Positions 11,777 to 23,328 of a DNA stretch of 64,000 nt are shown here, piece after piece. The notes beneath the pieces were generated by a model, which had not been told where the DNA came from, ran no database searches, and worked only from the letters and a program-made list of their open reading frames with translations. The stretch comes from Paralichthys olivaceus (lineage: Eukaryota > Chordata > Actinopteri > Pleuronectiformes > Paralichthyidae), in the NCBI RefSeq assembly GCF_024713975.1, contig NC_091111.1, positions 1,240,001 to 1,304,000 of the forward strand, in the 5' to 3' direction. Every line of letters begins with the position of its first letter. Within the stretch, counting starts at the first letter, position 1. The translations under genes and the position numbers were made by a program.

Positions 11777-11830
11777 ATGACAGCCACTGTTATATCTCCT
11801 TTCCTGGAATACGGAGAAGTCTCCAACAAG
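11777..11830 (+). CDS. zfp36l1: zfp36l1 coding exon 1
   Basis: ATG in context 'aaaacATGaca'. It codes [18 protein letters not shown] and ends in phase 0 at AAG before the donor GTAAAT. The frame stays open upstream, with an in-frame ATG at 11507, but the family's conserved start is this methionine. Confidence 0.85.
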
Positions 11831-13761
11831 GTAAATGACGCTTCCCCGGGAGCCGGTCTTTTCTGCTCAAAACATGCTAACGTTAGCCTAGCCACTTTTC
11901 TTGCTGCAAGTTTGACTTGAAAGTTTTTCCGGCTCGTAACTCGTGTCAGCCGCTCGGTTGTTGACTCCTCACGGCACACGCCGTTCATCCGCTCGGAGGT
12001 TTCAAACGCGTCTTTGCACCGCTGGTTCACTGGCGTGTGTTAGAAGCGTCATCTGGGAGGTGATGTGAGCGTGGCGCACACCGAGCAGTCGCAGACTAAA
12101 AAGTTAGCAGGGTCACCATGTCTGGTTACGTGATTGAACTTTGCACCAAACAGTGTGAAACGTGTGTAACTACAGATTAAGCTGTTTCTATTTAACTTGC
12201 GTTGGCTCCTCTGTGTCAGTTCAAACAGCGTCCCTGTGTAACCCGAGGTAAAGAGTTGCAGCACATGGCTTTGTTTGTCCCAAGTTAGTTAGGAGTGAAT
12301 TAGCTGCGAGTCCTCTGCAATGGTGACACTTTCCCCACGATCTGTTGAGCTGCAGCTTTTATGTGATAGTGTGACACGGACAGTGGCACCACCATAATAG
12401 CTGTATCAGCCGCTGGCTTCATGCAAGGTGCGCGGTTTGAAAAGAAAAAAAGGAGCAGCCCAAAAGTAGCATCTAAGCTTAAAGGTGCAGTGTGTAGAAT
12501 TTAGTGATATCTAGTGTTGAAGTTGCATGTTGCAGCTGAACACCCCTCACCTCACCCTCCCCTTCAAAGCATGAAAGAGTACCTTTGGTACTCTTCAGTT
12601 GTCATAAAAACTCAAAAGGTGTTTAGGTTGTCCAGTCTGGACTAATGCAAAAAACATGGCGGCCTCTGTAGAGAGGGTCCCCCCCATGTAAATATAAAGT
12701 ATTTGAATATAAAGGACCTTTTCTGGGGTAAAGAAAACTATAATTCATATAAATTTAATGAAACAAACTAGTGAAAACATAATGAGGATTATTCTACATT
12801 AAATTTCTGACAATAGTTTCCTTTCACCTAAATCTTACACACTGGACCTTTTTAAAGGGATAGTTCACCCAAAAAGGAAAATTCACTAATTATCGACTTA
12901 CCCCTATGTCAATGGAGGGGTGGGTGAAGAGTCCACGAAACACATTTGGAGTTTCAGGGGTAAACGGTATTGCAGCCAAATCCCAAAATTTGTAAATGGT
13001 GACCACAAAAAAAACATAAAAGGCCTTCATACTGCTCCTGTGGTGTCTGTAAGCCCAGACATTCAAACTCGACCTGATGACGTCATTTACCTGTGGGTTT
13101 AGCCTAAATGTTCGCTGTTGCCTATCTCCTACTTACTCCTGCAGTAATTGCAGCTATTGAGAGTTCTTGCGAGAACTTGCAGTAGCTGCAGTTACCCCTA
13201 TGTCGGCATAGTGGTGAGTAGATAATGAGTGAATTTTTTGGGTGAACTATCCCTTTAAGGAGATGAGAGGAGTGTTGGAACCAGACAGGGACACGGAGGC
13301 AGTCACACGAGAGGAAACTTTGTCGACTAGGCTTTAAATCACTGGCGGCCTTCCGATGCAAAAATACTTACTGCCACAGTTTCTGGATCAGGGCAGAAGC
13401 ACCTTTGGCCCGCTTGCATTTTACCATGCCAGAGTATCCTGTTGGATTGTCCTGACTCCACACTGGCCTACACTCCCTTTTTCCTTTAACAAGTAAAGAC
13501 CAACACTAATCAAATGTTATTAGGGCCTGCACAGTACTTGAAGTCATTACTTTGGGTCTGTTTGATTAAATCTTGAGGTACGCATTAAACATAATGGAAA
13601 AGAAAAATGATGCACACTCATCACCTGCCGCATACAACACGAGATTCGCACAGCCAGGACATCAGTGTTAAAGTGACCGAAACGATCCAGATTCATGATG
13701 CACGCAATCCATTAATAACTAAATAATTGTATTGTGTGATATGTGAAGAGTGACAGAGACA

Positions 13762-13817
<56 letters not shown>

Positions 13818-16800
13818 GTGTAGATTATGTCATAATACAGTATTCGTTTTTACTTGAATGTTGCTGAGAGGGCTTTACCCAACCAAGAACTGCCAGTCAA
13901 ATCAGATTTGACTGTTCATTAAGACTATTCAAGTCACACTAAAATGTCCTCAGAAGTAGCTGCCTATTTGGCTGATGATATGGATCTCTCACTCTTAGGG
14001 GGTGACCTCCCATTGTACATTTCATACTCATCAGTTCTGGTTCTTATGGAATAACATTTCTGAATTAAGGGGGGAAACAAACAGTTGAAGAGCTTTGGCT
14101 CAAGGGGAGTATTAAAACACATTCTTATACCATGCTGAATGAACTTCACACTACACAAGTATTTGTGTAAAGATAAAGTCTTAAGATACAATGTTTTCCA
14201 AAAGTAGGATTAAAATTTTTGTTTCTAAAAAATTTTTATTCAGTTTTAGGGCCGCACCGAATATCGACTTATTACATGCTATTTTTAGAGGAGCTTATAG
14301 GACTGAGCAATACCATTTTCATTGATATAAAGCCATGCCTGTATTTGCATATTTCCTGAGGAGAAAGGAGGGGATCTCTCTCACACTCCACGTGACCCTG
14401 CTCCCTCTCCCCCTCTGTGTGTTCACGTCCTGCAAAATGGAAGGAGCCACAGTGCTGGTCTACACAACTTACTAAGACCTGGTTTGTAAAAGACTGTGGG
14501 GTGCCCTATGAAATAAAAAGTGCCAAGTGGTACGATTATAACCAATGCTCCACATCCATGAATTTGGAGTGCGCCCCCATTTAGACCTCAGATCATGAGT
14601 GATCATTCCGGTCATTTTAACCCTGATGTCCTGTCTGTGCACGTTACGACTTGTGTTGTGTAGTAGGTTTAAACATGTGTTTCATAAACACGAGAGCGAA
14701 TCAGGCAAGTAAACGTCAGTATCCTAATCACCTGTGATCAGTGATGGTGTGGAAGTGTAAAGTGAGCGCAGGTCAGAGGGGGAGTGAGGAGGAAGCAGAC
14801 TCCAACATATACAGTACGACCGGACCTTTAGTGTGCGTCTGTCCTGATTCTGAAGCAGAGCTGGTTACAATAATTCAGCTGTGTGTTTGTCAAAACATGG
14901 ATGGGATGAGTTCGACCACGTCTTATAGTTCTATCGAGAAGAATTATCTTTCTGTTTTTAGTCCAAGAATAAGCAACAGACAATTACTGGTTTAGACAAA
15001 ATACATAATATGGAAAAAAAGATTGGATTATGTTCACTTGAAGTGTAAAAAAGGATACCAGTATATTAAAGTTATCAAATTTTAGAAATATCAACCTAGA
15101 AATCCCACCACTATAACTTGAGCCACCGAAATGTTAGTTGAGAAAGGGGAACTGACTTAACGGCCTTATTTCTACCGACGCTGGAGAAAAACTCCATTGG
15201 AGGAGTTCACAGTGAGAGGACAAATCCTTGTTTACTTTCGGTTTCTGACCAGCTCCGCATGGGCGGCTGACACACACAGACACATCTCTCTGTCACTCTT
15301 TCGCCCTCTTCCTATTAACCATTTTAGTAAATAGAGGTAATAGTATAATAAAGACATGAAGAATGTGGCTTGAACCAGGACAGTTTACCTGTTTACTTTT
15401 TTACGTTTAAGTAGTCAGTACTTCGCTCCATAAACAGAACAACTTCCATTGGTGACCCTTCACATTAAATACAGATGCACTGCTTACGATGACAGGAAAC
15501 AAATTCACTGACCAACCTTCCACAATAAGAAAACTATATAAAATAGCTTGCATAAATTACTTTTTAAATAGCCAAACGTTACACTTTCAAAAACTAACTG
15601 GATATTGTTGAAGATAATAATAAATTTTTTAGTTCATTAGCTATATTATTAACTATATATTCGCTATATGTTGTTGTGTGTCTTTTTCCTTCTATAGTAT
15701 CAATAATCATGAAACTGATATTTCCTCTGACAATAATTGTGGTACCAAAATTTTATATCGTGGCATCCCTACTTTTGATCTGCAACCTACTAGAGAGCAA
15801 AATTTTGTTTATTTGTCTATTTTTTATGAGCCTTATGTCTGTACCTTTCCACTTATGGCTTCTTAACATTCATACTAAATAGTTTTTTAAATTTATTTTA
15901 TGTAATTTTTCATTTACTTTTTAAAGGAAAGCCTGTCTTAGCATTCTGTTTTGATCACAGTCTGTTTTTTATAAAATATATATATATATATATCATGTAT
16001 AACCATTCAGAAAAAAATAAAGATATGATTTTTGGTCTATATTGCCCAGTCCTTATCAGTATTGAAGGTTTGAAGCTCTATGGTCTCAAACCTGCTTGTG
16101 ACAATGTTGACTACTTTCTGATTGCTTTATCCAGAGAGTCTGTTCAAAACGGATGCACTGCTCAGAAAGGATTCATAAACACAGCACACACTAGTCACTG
16201 ATCATTCATATTACCAAGGTGGAAATGGTGCACTTACTCAACTTTCACACATTTCTCTCTACAGAACAAGAAGATGTTGAACTACAGCAGCAACAATAGT
16301 CTTGGTGGAACTCAGCCGACGTCTGCCACATGCTCCAGTGCCAACCACTCCTGCACCCCCACTGAGTCTTTGCTGGACAGGAAGGTGGTAGAGGCCCCCT
16401 CTCCAGTAGGCCTTTTCCAGCGCCGTCACTCAGTCAGCCTCCCTAGTACGAAGTTCATTCAGAATCAGTTTGTCAACAGCCTTAAAATGGATCCCTCAGT
16501 GTTGCTCGGTAACAGCTGCAGCGGCAACAATAAGGAGAACCATTTTCGTGAGCGCTCTTACTCAGAGGTTGGGGACAGGCTGCAGCCAGGTAATCAAGTG
16601 TGTGTGGGCGTAAGTAGCCAAGTCAACACTAGCCGTTATAAAACAGAGTTGTGCCGACCCTTTGAGGAGAACGGCTCCTGCAAGTACGGAGATAAGTGCC
16701 AGTTTGCCCATGGCTTGCATGAGCTGCGCTGCCTCAGCCGTCACCCAAAGTACAAGACTGAGCTGTGCCGCACCTTCCACACAATTGGTTTCTGCCCATA

Positions 16801-17284
16801 CGGCCCTCGCTGCCACTTCATTCACAATGCAGAGGAGCGCCGTGGGCCCCCTCCCCTCTCTGCTTTCAACAAGATGGTTCGCCCTCGGCTGCAACACAGC
16901 TTCAGCTTCGCTGGCTTCCCCAGCTCAGGCGGCTTGGAGGATAGCCCTACCTCAGTCACACCTCCACCAGTGTTCTCCACTGAAAACCTGACGGTGTTGC
17001 AGAGCAACCCCTTGACCTACTCAAGCCAGGAGCTTACTAGCCTGTTTGGTCCAAGCTTGGAGCACCCACTTCCATGTGACCCTCAAGGTCTGTTCCCCCC
17101 TTCTCCAACCACTCCCTGCTTTTTTCAACCCACATCAGAGAGCCCCCCTATTCCCCCCGACTCTCTGTCTGACCAAGAGGGGTACCAGAGCAGCATGGGC
17201 AGCCAGAGTGGCTCTGAGTCCCCCCTTCTGGATGCCTCGCGGCGTCTTCCCATCTTCAGCAGGCTTTCCATCTCTGATGATTAA
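11777..17284 (+). CDS. zfp36l1: mRNA decay activator ZFP36L1 (TTP family), two coding exons
   Basis: Join of 11777-11830 and 16265-17284 gives 357 aa. The TTP family binds AU-rich elements in mRNA 3' ends and recruits CCR4-NOT deadenylase and decapping factors in the cytoplasm. Two C-X8-C-X5-C-X3-H fingers are complete: about 148-167 ([10 protein letters not shown]...CQFAH) and 186-205 ([10 protein letters not shown]...CHFIH), each preceded by YKTEL and separated by 18 residues. RRHSVSLP (S74) and RSYSEVG (S118) match the MK2/14-3-3 regulatory sites of ZFP36L1. The C-terminus [14 protein letters not shown] is the CNOT1-binding tail. The tiny first exon is typical of the family. MLNYSS in exon 2 and LLDRK favour ZFP36L1 over ZFP36L2 or TTP; the a/b paralogue is not resolved. 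The linker has LRCLSRHP where LRSLTRHP is usual. Confidence 0.93.
12479..12854 (+). mobile_element. TTAA-ended MITE, family A, near full length
   Basis: Starts TTAAAGGTGCAGTGTGTAG and ends 'cttacacactggacctt' then TTAA, so the ends are inverted repeats. Internal words (ttagtgatatctagtgttg, gttgcatgttgcagctga) recur in the copies at 29929, 32566, 50232 and 54109. It lies in zfp36l1 intron 1 and directly abuts another MITE at 12852. TTAA ends fit piggyBac-type mobilisation; a Harbinger-type TTA target is an alternative. Confidence 0.8.
12852..13258. mobile_element. TTAA-ended MITE, family B, 407 bases
   Basis: Begins TTAAAGGGATAGTTCACCC and ends GGGTGAACTATCCCTTTAA, perfect terminal inverted repeats. 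It shares its left TTAA with the right end of the family A element. A partial copy is at 28922-28987. Confidence 0.85.
13260..13762. other. zfp36l1 intron 1, no recognised element
   Basis: No coding exon or repeat family recognised. Confidence 0.4.
13763..13815. repeat. (CA)n microsatellite
   Basis: About 26 uninterrupted CA units within zfp36l1 intron 1. Confidence 0.9.
14299..16053. mobile_element. Possible non-autonomous DNA transposon with degenerate terminal inverted repeats
   Basis: The left end 'aggactgagcaatacc' (14299) is matched by the complement of 'attgcccagtcct' ending at 16053, with related AT-rich text just inside both ends. 'Aggactgggcaatat'-type ends are common on fish hAT-like repeats. 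No transposase frame is visible and I could not define a target duplication. It could also be two separate fragments. (AT)n lies at about 15975-15991. Confidence 0.35.
16265..17284 (+). CDS. zfp36l1: zfp36l1 coding exon 2 (both zinc fingers)
   Basis: Acceptor 'tttctctctacag' ends at 16264. The exon reads [11 protein letters not shown] in phase and continues without interruption to TAA at 17282-17284. Confidence 0.94.
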   Translation, partial: NKKMLNYSSNNSLGGTQPTSATCSSANHSCTPTESLLDRKVVEAPSPVGLFQRRHSVSLPSTKFIQNQFVNSLKMDPSVLLGNSCSGNNKENHFRERSYSEVGDRLQPGNQVCVGVSSQVNTSRYKTELCRPFEENGSCKYGDKCQFAHGLHELRCLSRHPKYKTELCRTFHTIGFCPYGPRCHFIHNAEERRGPPPLSAFNKMVRPRLQHSFSFAGFPSSGGLEDSPTSVTPPPVFSTENLTVLQSNPLTYSSQELTSLFGPSLEHPLPCDPQGLFPPSPTTPCFFQPTSESPPIPPDSLSDQEGYQSSMGSQSGSESPLLDASRRLPIFSRLSISDD

Positions 17285-17881
17285 GGTGCACCCCGGCATT
17301 CTTTGATCTGAGGGAGAGCAGGAGGGACAGAACGGGGAAGATTGTGACCATCAACCTCAATAATTCCCTCCTCCTCCTCTCAGCCTTGTTTACAGGAGTT
17401 GGAGAACATCGGATGCCTTCTCATTTCAGGATTGTCTCTCCTTTAAGGACCCCACCAAACACTGATCAAGTCTCATCAACGTGATGAACAGTTGGTACAC
17501 CAGAATCATCTTCATGTACAGGCCCTGCATTGGGGTCATGATGACTTGAATGTGAATGATTTTGAAAAGAAGAGGTCAAAATATAAAGTAGTTAGTAGTT
17601 TGTGTGTTCATTGTCCAGTATAAGGTTTTTACCTGTGCTGCAATCTTTACACCTCATTGCTTATCACAGCTCAGTGATTTTTAGTTACCACAAAGTGAAC
17701 GGGAGAACGTTTCTCAATTAGTCTTCTCTTCTGGTCGTGTCCAGCTTCTTGTGCCTTGCCGACTTGGATTATAATGTGCCTTGTTTCACTGAGCTGGTGG
17801 TCACTTACCATTCTCTGGGGGTTTTGAGTGCACAAAGTCTTTGAACAGTATTTATTCGAATTTGTGAAGTCAAGGGTTGAA

Positions 17882-18251
17882 TTAAAGGGTAGTTTCGCCC
17901 AAATTACAAGAAATATTCTTTCACTGCCCTTATTTATACTTACTTGTGTAGTCAAGGTTTTCTTTTTCCAGTCTCTGAGATTACAGCCTCCATCCCAAAA
18001 CATTGACGATGAGTGGAATTTAGTTTATGTTCAAATAATTCAAATAGATTTTCATAAGATCAACAGCAGCATCTCTGAACTAGTATCTCTGGATCAGCCA
18101 CAGAAAACACTGGAGGCTGTTTTCTCACAAACTAGTCTTTTTGTAAAAAGTCGGTTCTATTGACTTCTGTTCTCACCGAAGTCTCTCTGGAAAAAGACAA
18201 CACTTAAGCAATGGTAAGAGAGAGAATGTATTTTCTTTGGTAGTTTGGGCG
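17882..18251. mobile_element. Possible MITE inside the zfp36l1 3' region
   Basis: The left end 'ttaaagggtagtttcgccc' is echoed in reverse by 'ggtagtttgggcga' at about 18239-18252, suggesting inverted ends of a TTAA-type element about 370 bases long. The ends are imperfect and the right TTAA is missing. Confidence 0.4.
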
Positions 18252-18473
18252 ACCTGCCAGCCGTTGACAGGTTCCTGCTATTTATTTGCCACTTCAGAGT
18301 CAGAGTTCAAACTCTGCTGCAAAGTTAATATCATCAATTCTCAATAGTTGAGCTTTTTCAATCCCACACCTTTCCAATCCCCGTCAGATCAGTTCTGTGT
18401 CTGAGGTGATATGTTTGACAGCTGTCTGAAATCAGGTGAACCTGAATGCTTCTGTTGATTCCACCATGTTCAA

Positions 18474-18492
18474 TTATTATTATTATTATTAT
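18474..18492. repeat. (ATT)n microsatellite
   Basis: About six tandem trinucleotide units downstream of zfp36l1. Confidence 0.7.
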
Positions 18493-20576
18493 GATGGTCA
18501 TGTTATTTTCTAGTTTGTTTCTCAGAGTCTTTAGTGTTGGGGCTCTGGTCATCACTGCTTATTTATCAAAATGTATTTATTGCTAATCTTAAGCATTTTT
18601 TATTTTGTATTTATCTGGTTAATTAAACAATAGAATATATATTTTCTTTTATGTTAAATTATGATCTTCCTTATCAATCATAGGATGACTGTTTATTTGT
18701 ATTCACAGTTAATATATTATTCTGCAATGACTTTTTTTCTTAACACTTGATTTATTTTGAACCTGAATCTTAATTTAAAACACAAAGGTTTAGCATTTGT
18801 ATTTATTTTCAGTTCTTTCCACATGCACCATCAGTTTGAATTTCTTTGTGGCAATCTGAAGGCATAGGACGAACGCATTGGAAGAACGCATTGGAAATGC
18901 CCAAGTTAATGCCCAAGTGCAAGCTGTATGCCTAACTACAAACATTGTCTTTTCATTATAGGGGTAAAAATCTGTTGCTGCCATTATCAGTTTCAAGTGA
19001 TGAGAGAAGCAAACACAATAGTTACCAACTAATTGGATAACAAGGGTAGAGTCATAGTTTCTGATGGTCTGGACAAAGTATGAATGCACTTAGGGTGCGG
19101 GTGGTGTTGGTTTTACAAGGTTTTTCCAGCCAACATTCACAATATGTGCCTCTATCACAGCTGCTGGAGACCCCAATATTATGTGTGTCTGTGTGTGTGT
19201 ATGTCTGTCAGTTCCAGGGTAATGGTCCTAATTAGGTGTAGGTTTATGGGCTGGAGAATGCATTATCTCAATGAGCGTGTGTGTGTGTGCGTTTTCTGCC
19301 TCTGTGTCTAAGGCCTGTACTCTGGAGCAGGATTAGTGTTCAGTGACGTAACTTCAGGTTTGACCCTTGGTAAATAGTCATGGTAATTTGTGCTGCACAG
19401 CTACTTTGAGATAACCGCTCAGCATTTATATAAGTGTAGCCGGACCAATCCGTTCTCTAGGAAAATTGAGTCACTACACACTATTTATTTATTTGACACC
19501 TGGGACTGCAGCTAAAAGAATAGATTTAAAACTGTCATACAAACCCTGTGAATTAATCTAATCAAACATTCATTTAATGGAATACATAAATGTATTCAGC
19601 CAGTTCTTCTGGTGCTGTAATGATGAACAATATTATCAGCTTATTAACCTGCACATTCACACAGTCTGGTTTTCCTTCTTGCTACTCCTGTTTCCCCGTC
19701 ACTGTCTTAACATGCAGGGTGTATTTTTGTCAGAGCACCTAATGGCTCTGAGATGTTAAATTCACTGTGACTGTATATAAATTTATATTTATTAAAATGA
19801 TTTTAAGGGCTTTCAGCCTCAATTGGAAATATGGGGATATTAGGTGTAAACAATATCTTCATTTCTTTCCCTTCCTTCTATGATAAGTATGCCACTGGGA
19901 AAAAAAATTCCAAGAAAATTGGCACAAACAATATTGAACATAACGATATTCAGAAATTATGGTATTAGTATTGATCTGCTGAAATTGATTGAATTCCCAG
20001 TGAGTCATATACTTGGAGTGTTGGAACAGAGCTAGTGTGTACATATCCCTTTACCATCTCCTTCCTGCACTCTACAAAATTCCTAATGTCAAGATGGAAG
20101 TGTTGCCCACAGCTTACAATGAATCCAGGCCTCCTATCTCTCACCCTGCTGCAGTAGTGGGTAGAACTAGCATCTCTACCCTTAAGACTGGTTCTGGAAT
20201 AGTCTCGTCATCATACGATGGTGAATTCTCATTTGATTATCTGTCACTTTTACTGACAAAACATTTTTAGGTTGTTGTTTTGAAAGGCTACGGAAACGTG
20301 TCTGTTTCACAGTATCACCCACAGACTTAGTAGGTCACGATGATCAGGATTATGTAAATCTTATTTTTGATTTTTGACAAATAAGTGCCTATAAATACAT
20401 TCCAGGTTCCCCAAATGTTGTTCCTTCATATGTTTCTATATAAGATGTATTCTTGTCATTAAACAGGACTGACGTGAAAAGCAACTGTTGAATGTATTCT
20501 CCAGGAGATTTTGCTGTCACAACAGTAATTCCTCAGTTTATGGTTTATTTTGTAATGACAGAGTGCAGTTACAACC

Positions 20577-20582
20577 AATAAA
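20577..20582 (+). terminator. zfp36l1: Candidate distal poly(A) signal of zfp36l1
   Basis: AATAAA followed within 15-50 bases by T- and GT-rich sequence. It is about 3.3 kb past the stop codon, so an earlier, non-canonical site is also possible. Confidence 0.4.
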
Positions 20583-20683
20583 AATGTCTTTATACTGAAT
20601 ATGTGAGTTGATCTTTGAAGCTGTCATTCATGTTTTTTTATTCAGCATGCTGTAGTGCAGTTTTCAACCTCTGAGACTATCAG

Positions 20684-20712
20684 ACAATAGAAGTCTGATA
20701 GACTTCTATTGT
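20684..20712. repeat. Perfect hairpin, 12-base arms and 5-base loop
   Basis: acaatagaagtc (20684-20695), loop tgata, then gacttctattgt (20701-20712). A nested ctatcaga/tctgatag pair partly overlaps it. Confidence 0.85.
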
Positions 20713-20719
20713 TCTCTGC

Positions 20720-23264
20720 AGTGTTCAAAGTCAATACAGGATTCAGCAGACGCTTGTTATCTACTGATGTACCAAGAAGTAAGTATTTTGTTTTTGAAGT
20801 CAGTGAACTTCGTCCACAGACATGAGCCTGGATGTGAACTGAGTGCTACTTTCCTTCCATCCATGTAATGTTGATCTAAATGAATCAGCAACATATAGGC
20901 TATATTAAATCAGTCTGCGAAGTGCAGGTTGTTCTGCTCATTTTACTAAAGTCTCAGGTTCAAGTCTATACTTCACTTATAGGTAGTGACTGGGAGGATA
21001 GCACTATATGATTTGTCAGTTAAGGCAGACAAAAACACTGGAATGGTCCTTTAGTGTGTAGCAGTCTGTTAGTTTTATAGGCTACTTTCTTTAACATTGC
21101 ATTTTTTGATGTTTTCGCCAGTTTTACAGGGAATGATTCATAGATCTTGATGAAAGAAGTAGCCACATGTAGGGGACTGATCAATGCTTGACTGAATTTA
21201 AGGGGACGGTTGGGCCTTGGCGGAGGTACGCACTCTTCTGAATGCTAACCTAGCTGATATTAACCTCCCTGGCTTATCAGAACCAACAGATGGTCTCCCT
21301 GCAGCTCAGCTGTGCTCTGTCTTTACTCTGCCAGTCAGCCACATGCAGTGGACCGTAAGAGACTGTTGTTCCTTTATGTCTGCAGGTTGCACTGACTGCC
21401 TCTTCCTGCTCCCAGCTCCTTACACACACACCTCCCTGACAGATTCCTGCACAAATGTGTTGTGTTTAATTGAAAATGTTTGTATCATTGAGTAAATGTG
21501 CCACCCACATTGTGGGGCAGTTGGTCATGTGATTGCTTCGTCTGTGCACATATGCTGTGGGTTTCATGGGCAATATCACATTGTAGCATGCTAAGATATA
21601 AATCTGTGATGAGATTAGATTGTGGAGAGTTAGCCTGCTTCACAGGGACAGCAACTCATGTTAAGTATTATTTTTGACAAAACAATTCAAGATGTTCATT
21701 GTCATATACACAGCAGTTTACAGCATGTAATGAAACTCTTTTGTTTTTCAATCTCCAGGAAGATTAAAGAAAAAAAAGAAATATATATTGTCTTTTGCTA
21801 ACAATCTCATCTAGAAATATCTCTAATTATTGGAATATAATATAGTTTTTTGTCCCAGGACTTAAAAAAAGAAAAAAAAAACTGTATTTCATTGTGCAGT
21901 TTGTCAGTTAGGGATCATTCCCTACTCTGAGGTATTTGATAAATACAGGTTGTTGTCAGGGGCCTGAGTCCACAGGGGAAACATTAGTAAACATGTAGCC
22001 ACGATTCTGTACGTTTTTTGGACAGAATACAGTAAAAGACACATATTTTGTGTTATAAACACCTAAACCAGGCAGTAGAACAAATCTCTCATTGTCAATG
22101 CCACCAACTTCAAGGGTTGATCCTGACCAGTGTGCTCTAAACACCTAGCACTGCAGCCATGTATTCTGTGAGTGAGGACTTTGCTCTCTGCAGAGGCCTC
22201 ATGACTTTGTTCCAGTTCTTTGCTCACTATTATAACACACATTTCCAGACTGAGCTAATCTAACCTCCAGGTCTATGTATCCACGGATTACTCTAAAAAC
22301 AAACATTTACCAATACACAGCTATCCCTCTAAAAATAGCACTGTAAGAGTATGTATGTTATGTCATATAGTGCAGTGCCTGTTGTACACCTGCCTGTTTG
22401 GATTGGGCTTTTTTTCTTGACCTGTGGTGATGCTTCAGAATTCTTCCTGGTCATTAGTGAGTCCTTCAACACTTCTACAATATGCTGTCACTTTTTTATT
22501 TTTGTGTGCTGGACGTTGTGTGTAGAGCTTTTTATTACCAGTCTATGTTGCAGACTGAAGTTATAAAACTTTGTTTTCATCCTGATCGTCCTAGTCAATG
22601 TTTTTCATTGAATGAAACTGAATTTGCCACCTAAATTAATAAAATCGAGAGTAAACAGGAGGGGGAGTTATATATATATACAATTAATACAACTACTATA
22701 TTAGAACCAAAAAACAGAATAATAAAATTGGATCTTTATTAGGTCACTCTAATCTAAATCTCTTCTTGACAATGATTTGATAACTGATCATCTATTTAAT
22801 TTATTCTATGTGACTAAAACCTGGCTGCAACTGGATAAATATGTGAGTTTAACTGAAGCAAGGCCCAAAGCAGAGGTGGAGAAGACTTATCAATCAAGCC
22901 TCAACCTAAAGGTACTTAAAACTCATTTGAAAGCCTCATCCTCAGTCCAATTCATCACGTTTCAACTCGTTCCTGTCGTCCACCTGCCCCTTACTCTGAG
23001 TTTGTTTCTGTATTCGGTTAGCTCTTAACAGCACAGATGAAGTCACTCTCCTTGTTATTATCATTGTTGTTACTATTATTATTAACTGGTGCTGCCATAA
23101 TTATTAACACTATTAATAATAATTATAATCATGATATCAATATCACTTATTATTATTATCGTTATAACAACTAATACTAGAGTTTAAATATGATGGTTAC
23201 ACAATTGTTCTGGGTCTGTCGGGTTTCTCTAAAATGTTAGAGGTCTCAATCGTACAATAGAAAG
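20720..23264. other. Gene-poor intergenic DNA
   Basis: No gene recognised. ATT-rich simple sequence lies at about 23060-23160 and short AT runs near 21780 and 22670. Confidence 0.5.
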
Positions 23265-23328
23265 TGCCTTGTGATAATTTATGTTATGATTTGGTGCCAT
23301 ACACCTGAAATTTGAATTGAATTATATA
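23265..23328 (+). mobile_element. L2-like LINE 3' tail, plus strand
   Basis: 'aagtgccttgtgataattta' followed by 'tgatttggtgccatac' and 'tttgaattgaatt' is the complement of the tails at 24925 and 37945, so it is the same family in the other orientation. Confidence 0.6.

Larger units (their letters stand above)
11470..12060 (+). promoter_or_regulatory. zfp36l1: CpG-rich promoter and 5' leader region of zfp36l1
   Basis: GC and CpG content rise sharply here compared with the AT-rich flanks and surround the first coding exon. A palindromic E-box CACGTG is at 11487-11492, and AT-rich TATA-like words lie near 11474 and 11527. A 14-base-arm hairpin (11592-11628) lies in the presumed leader. The transcription start was not determined. 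Confidence 0.55.
17285..20610 (+). promoter_or_regulatory. zfp36l1: zfp36l1 3' region with many AU-rich elements
   Basis: Many TATTTAT/ATTTA words occur: 17849, 17931, 18279, 18560, 18574, 18609, 18798 and a dense overlap at 19482-19494. TTP-family mRNAs are known to carry AREs bound by the family's own proteins, so feedback control is plausible. A canonical AATAAA at 20577-20582 with a T/GT-rich stretch after it is a candidate distal end. Where the 3' UTR truly ends is not known, and some AREs may lie outside the mRNA. Confidence 0.5.

Noticed and set aside
11252..11920. 222-codon open frame read as a separate gene
   Set aside because: It begins with a non-ATG codon inside LINE tail sequence and only contains zfp36l1 exon 1 at its end. 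The frame-sharing is reported as a finding instead.
16562..17007. Antisense and alternate-frame ORFs over zfp36l1 exon 2
   Set aside because: Shadows of the GC-rich coding exon, without family motifs.
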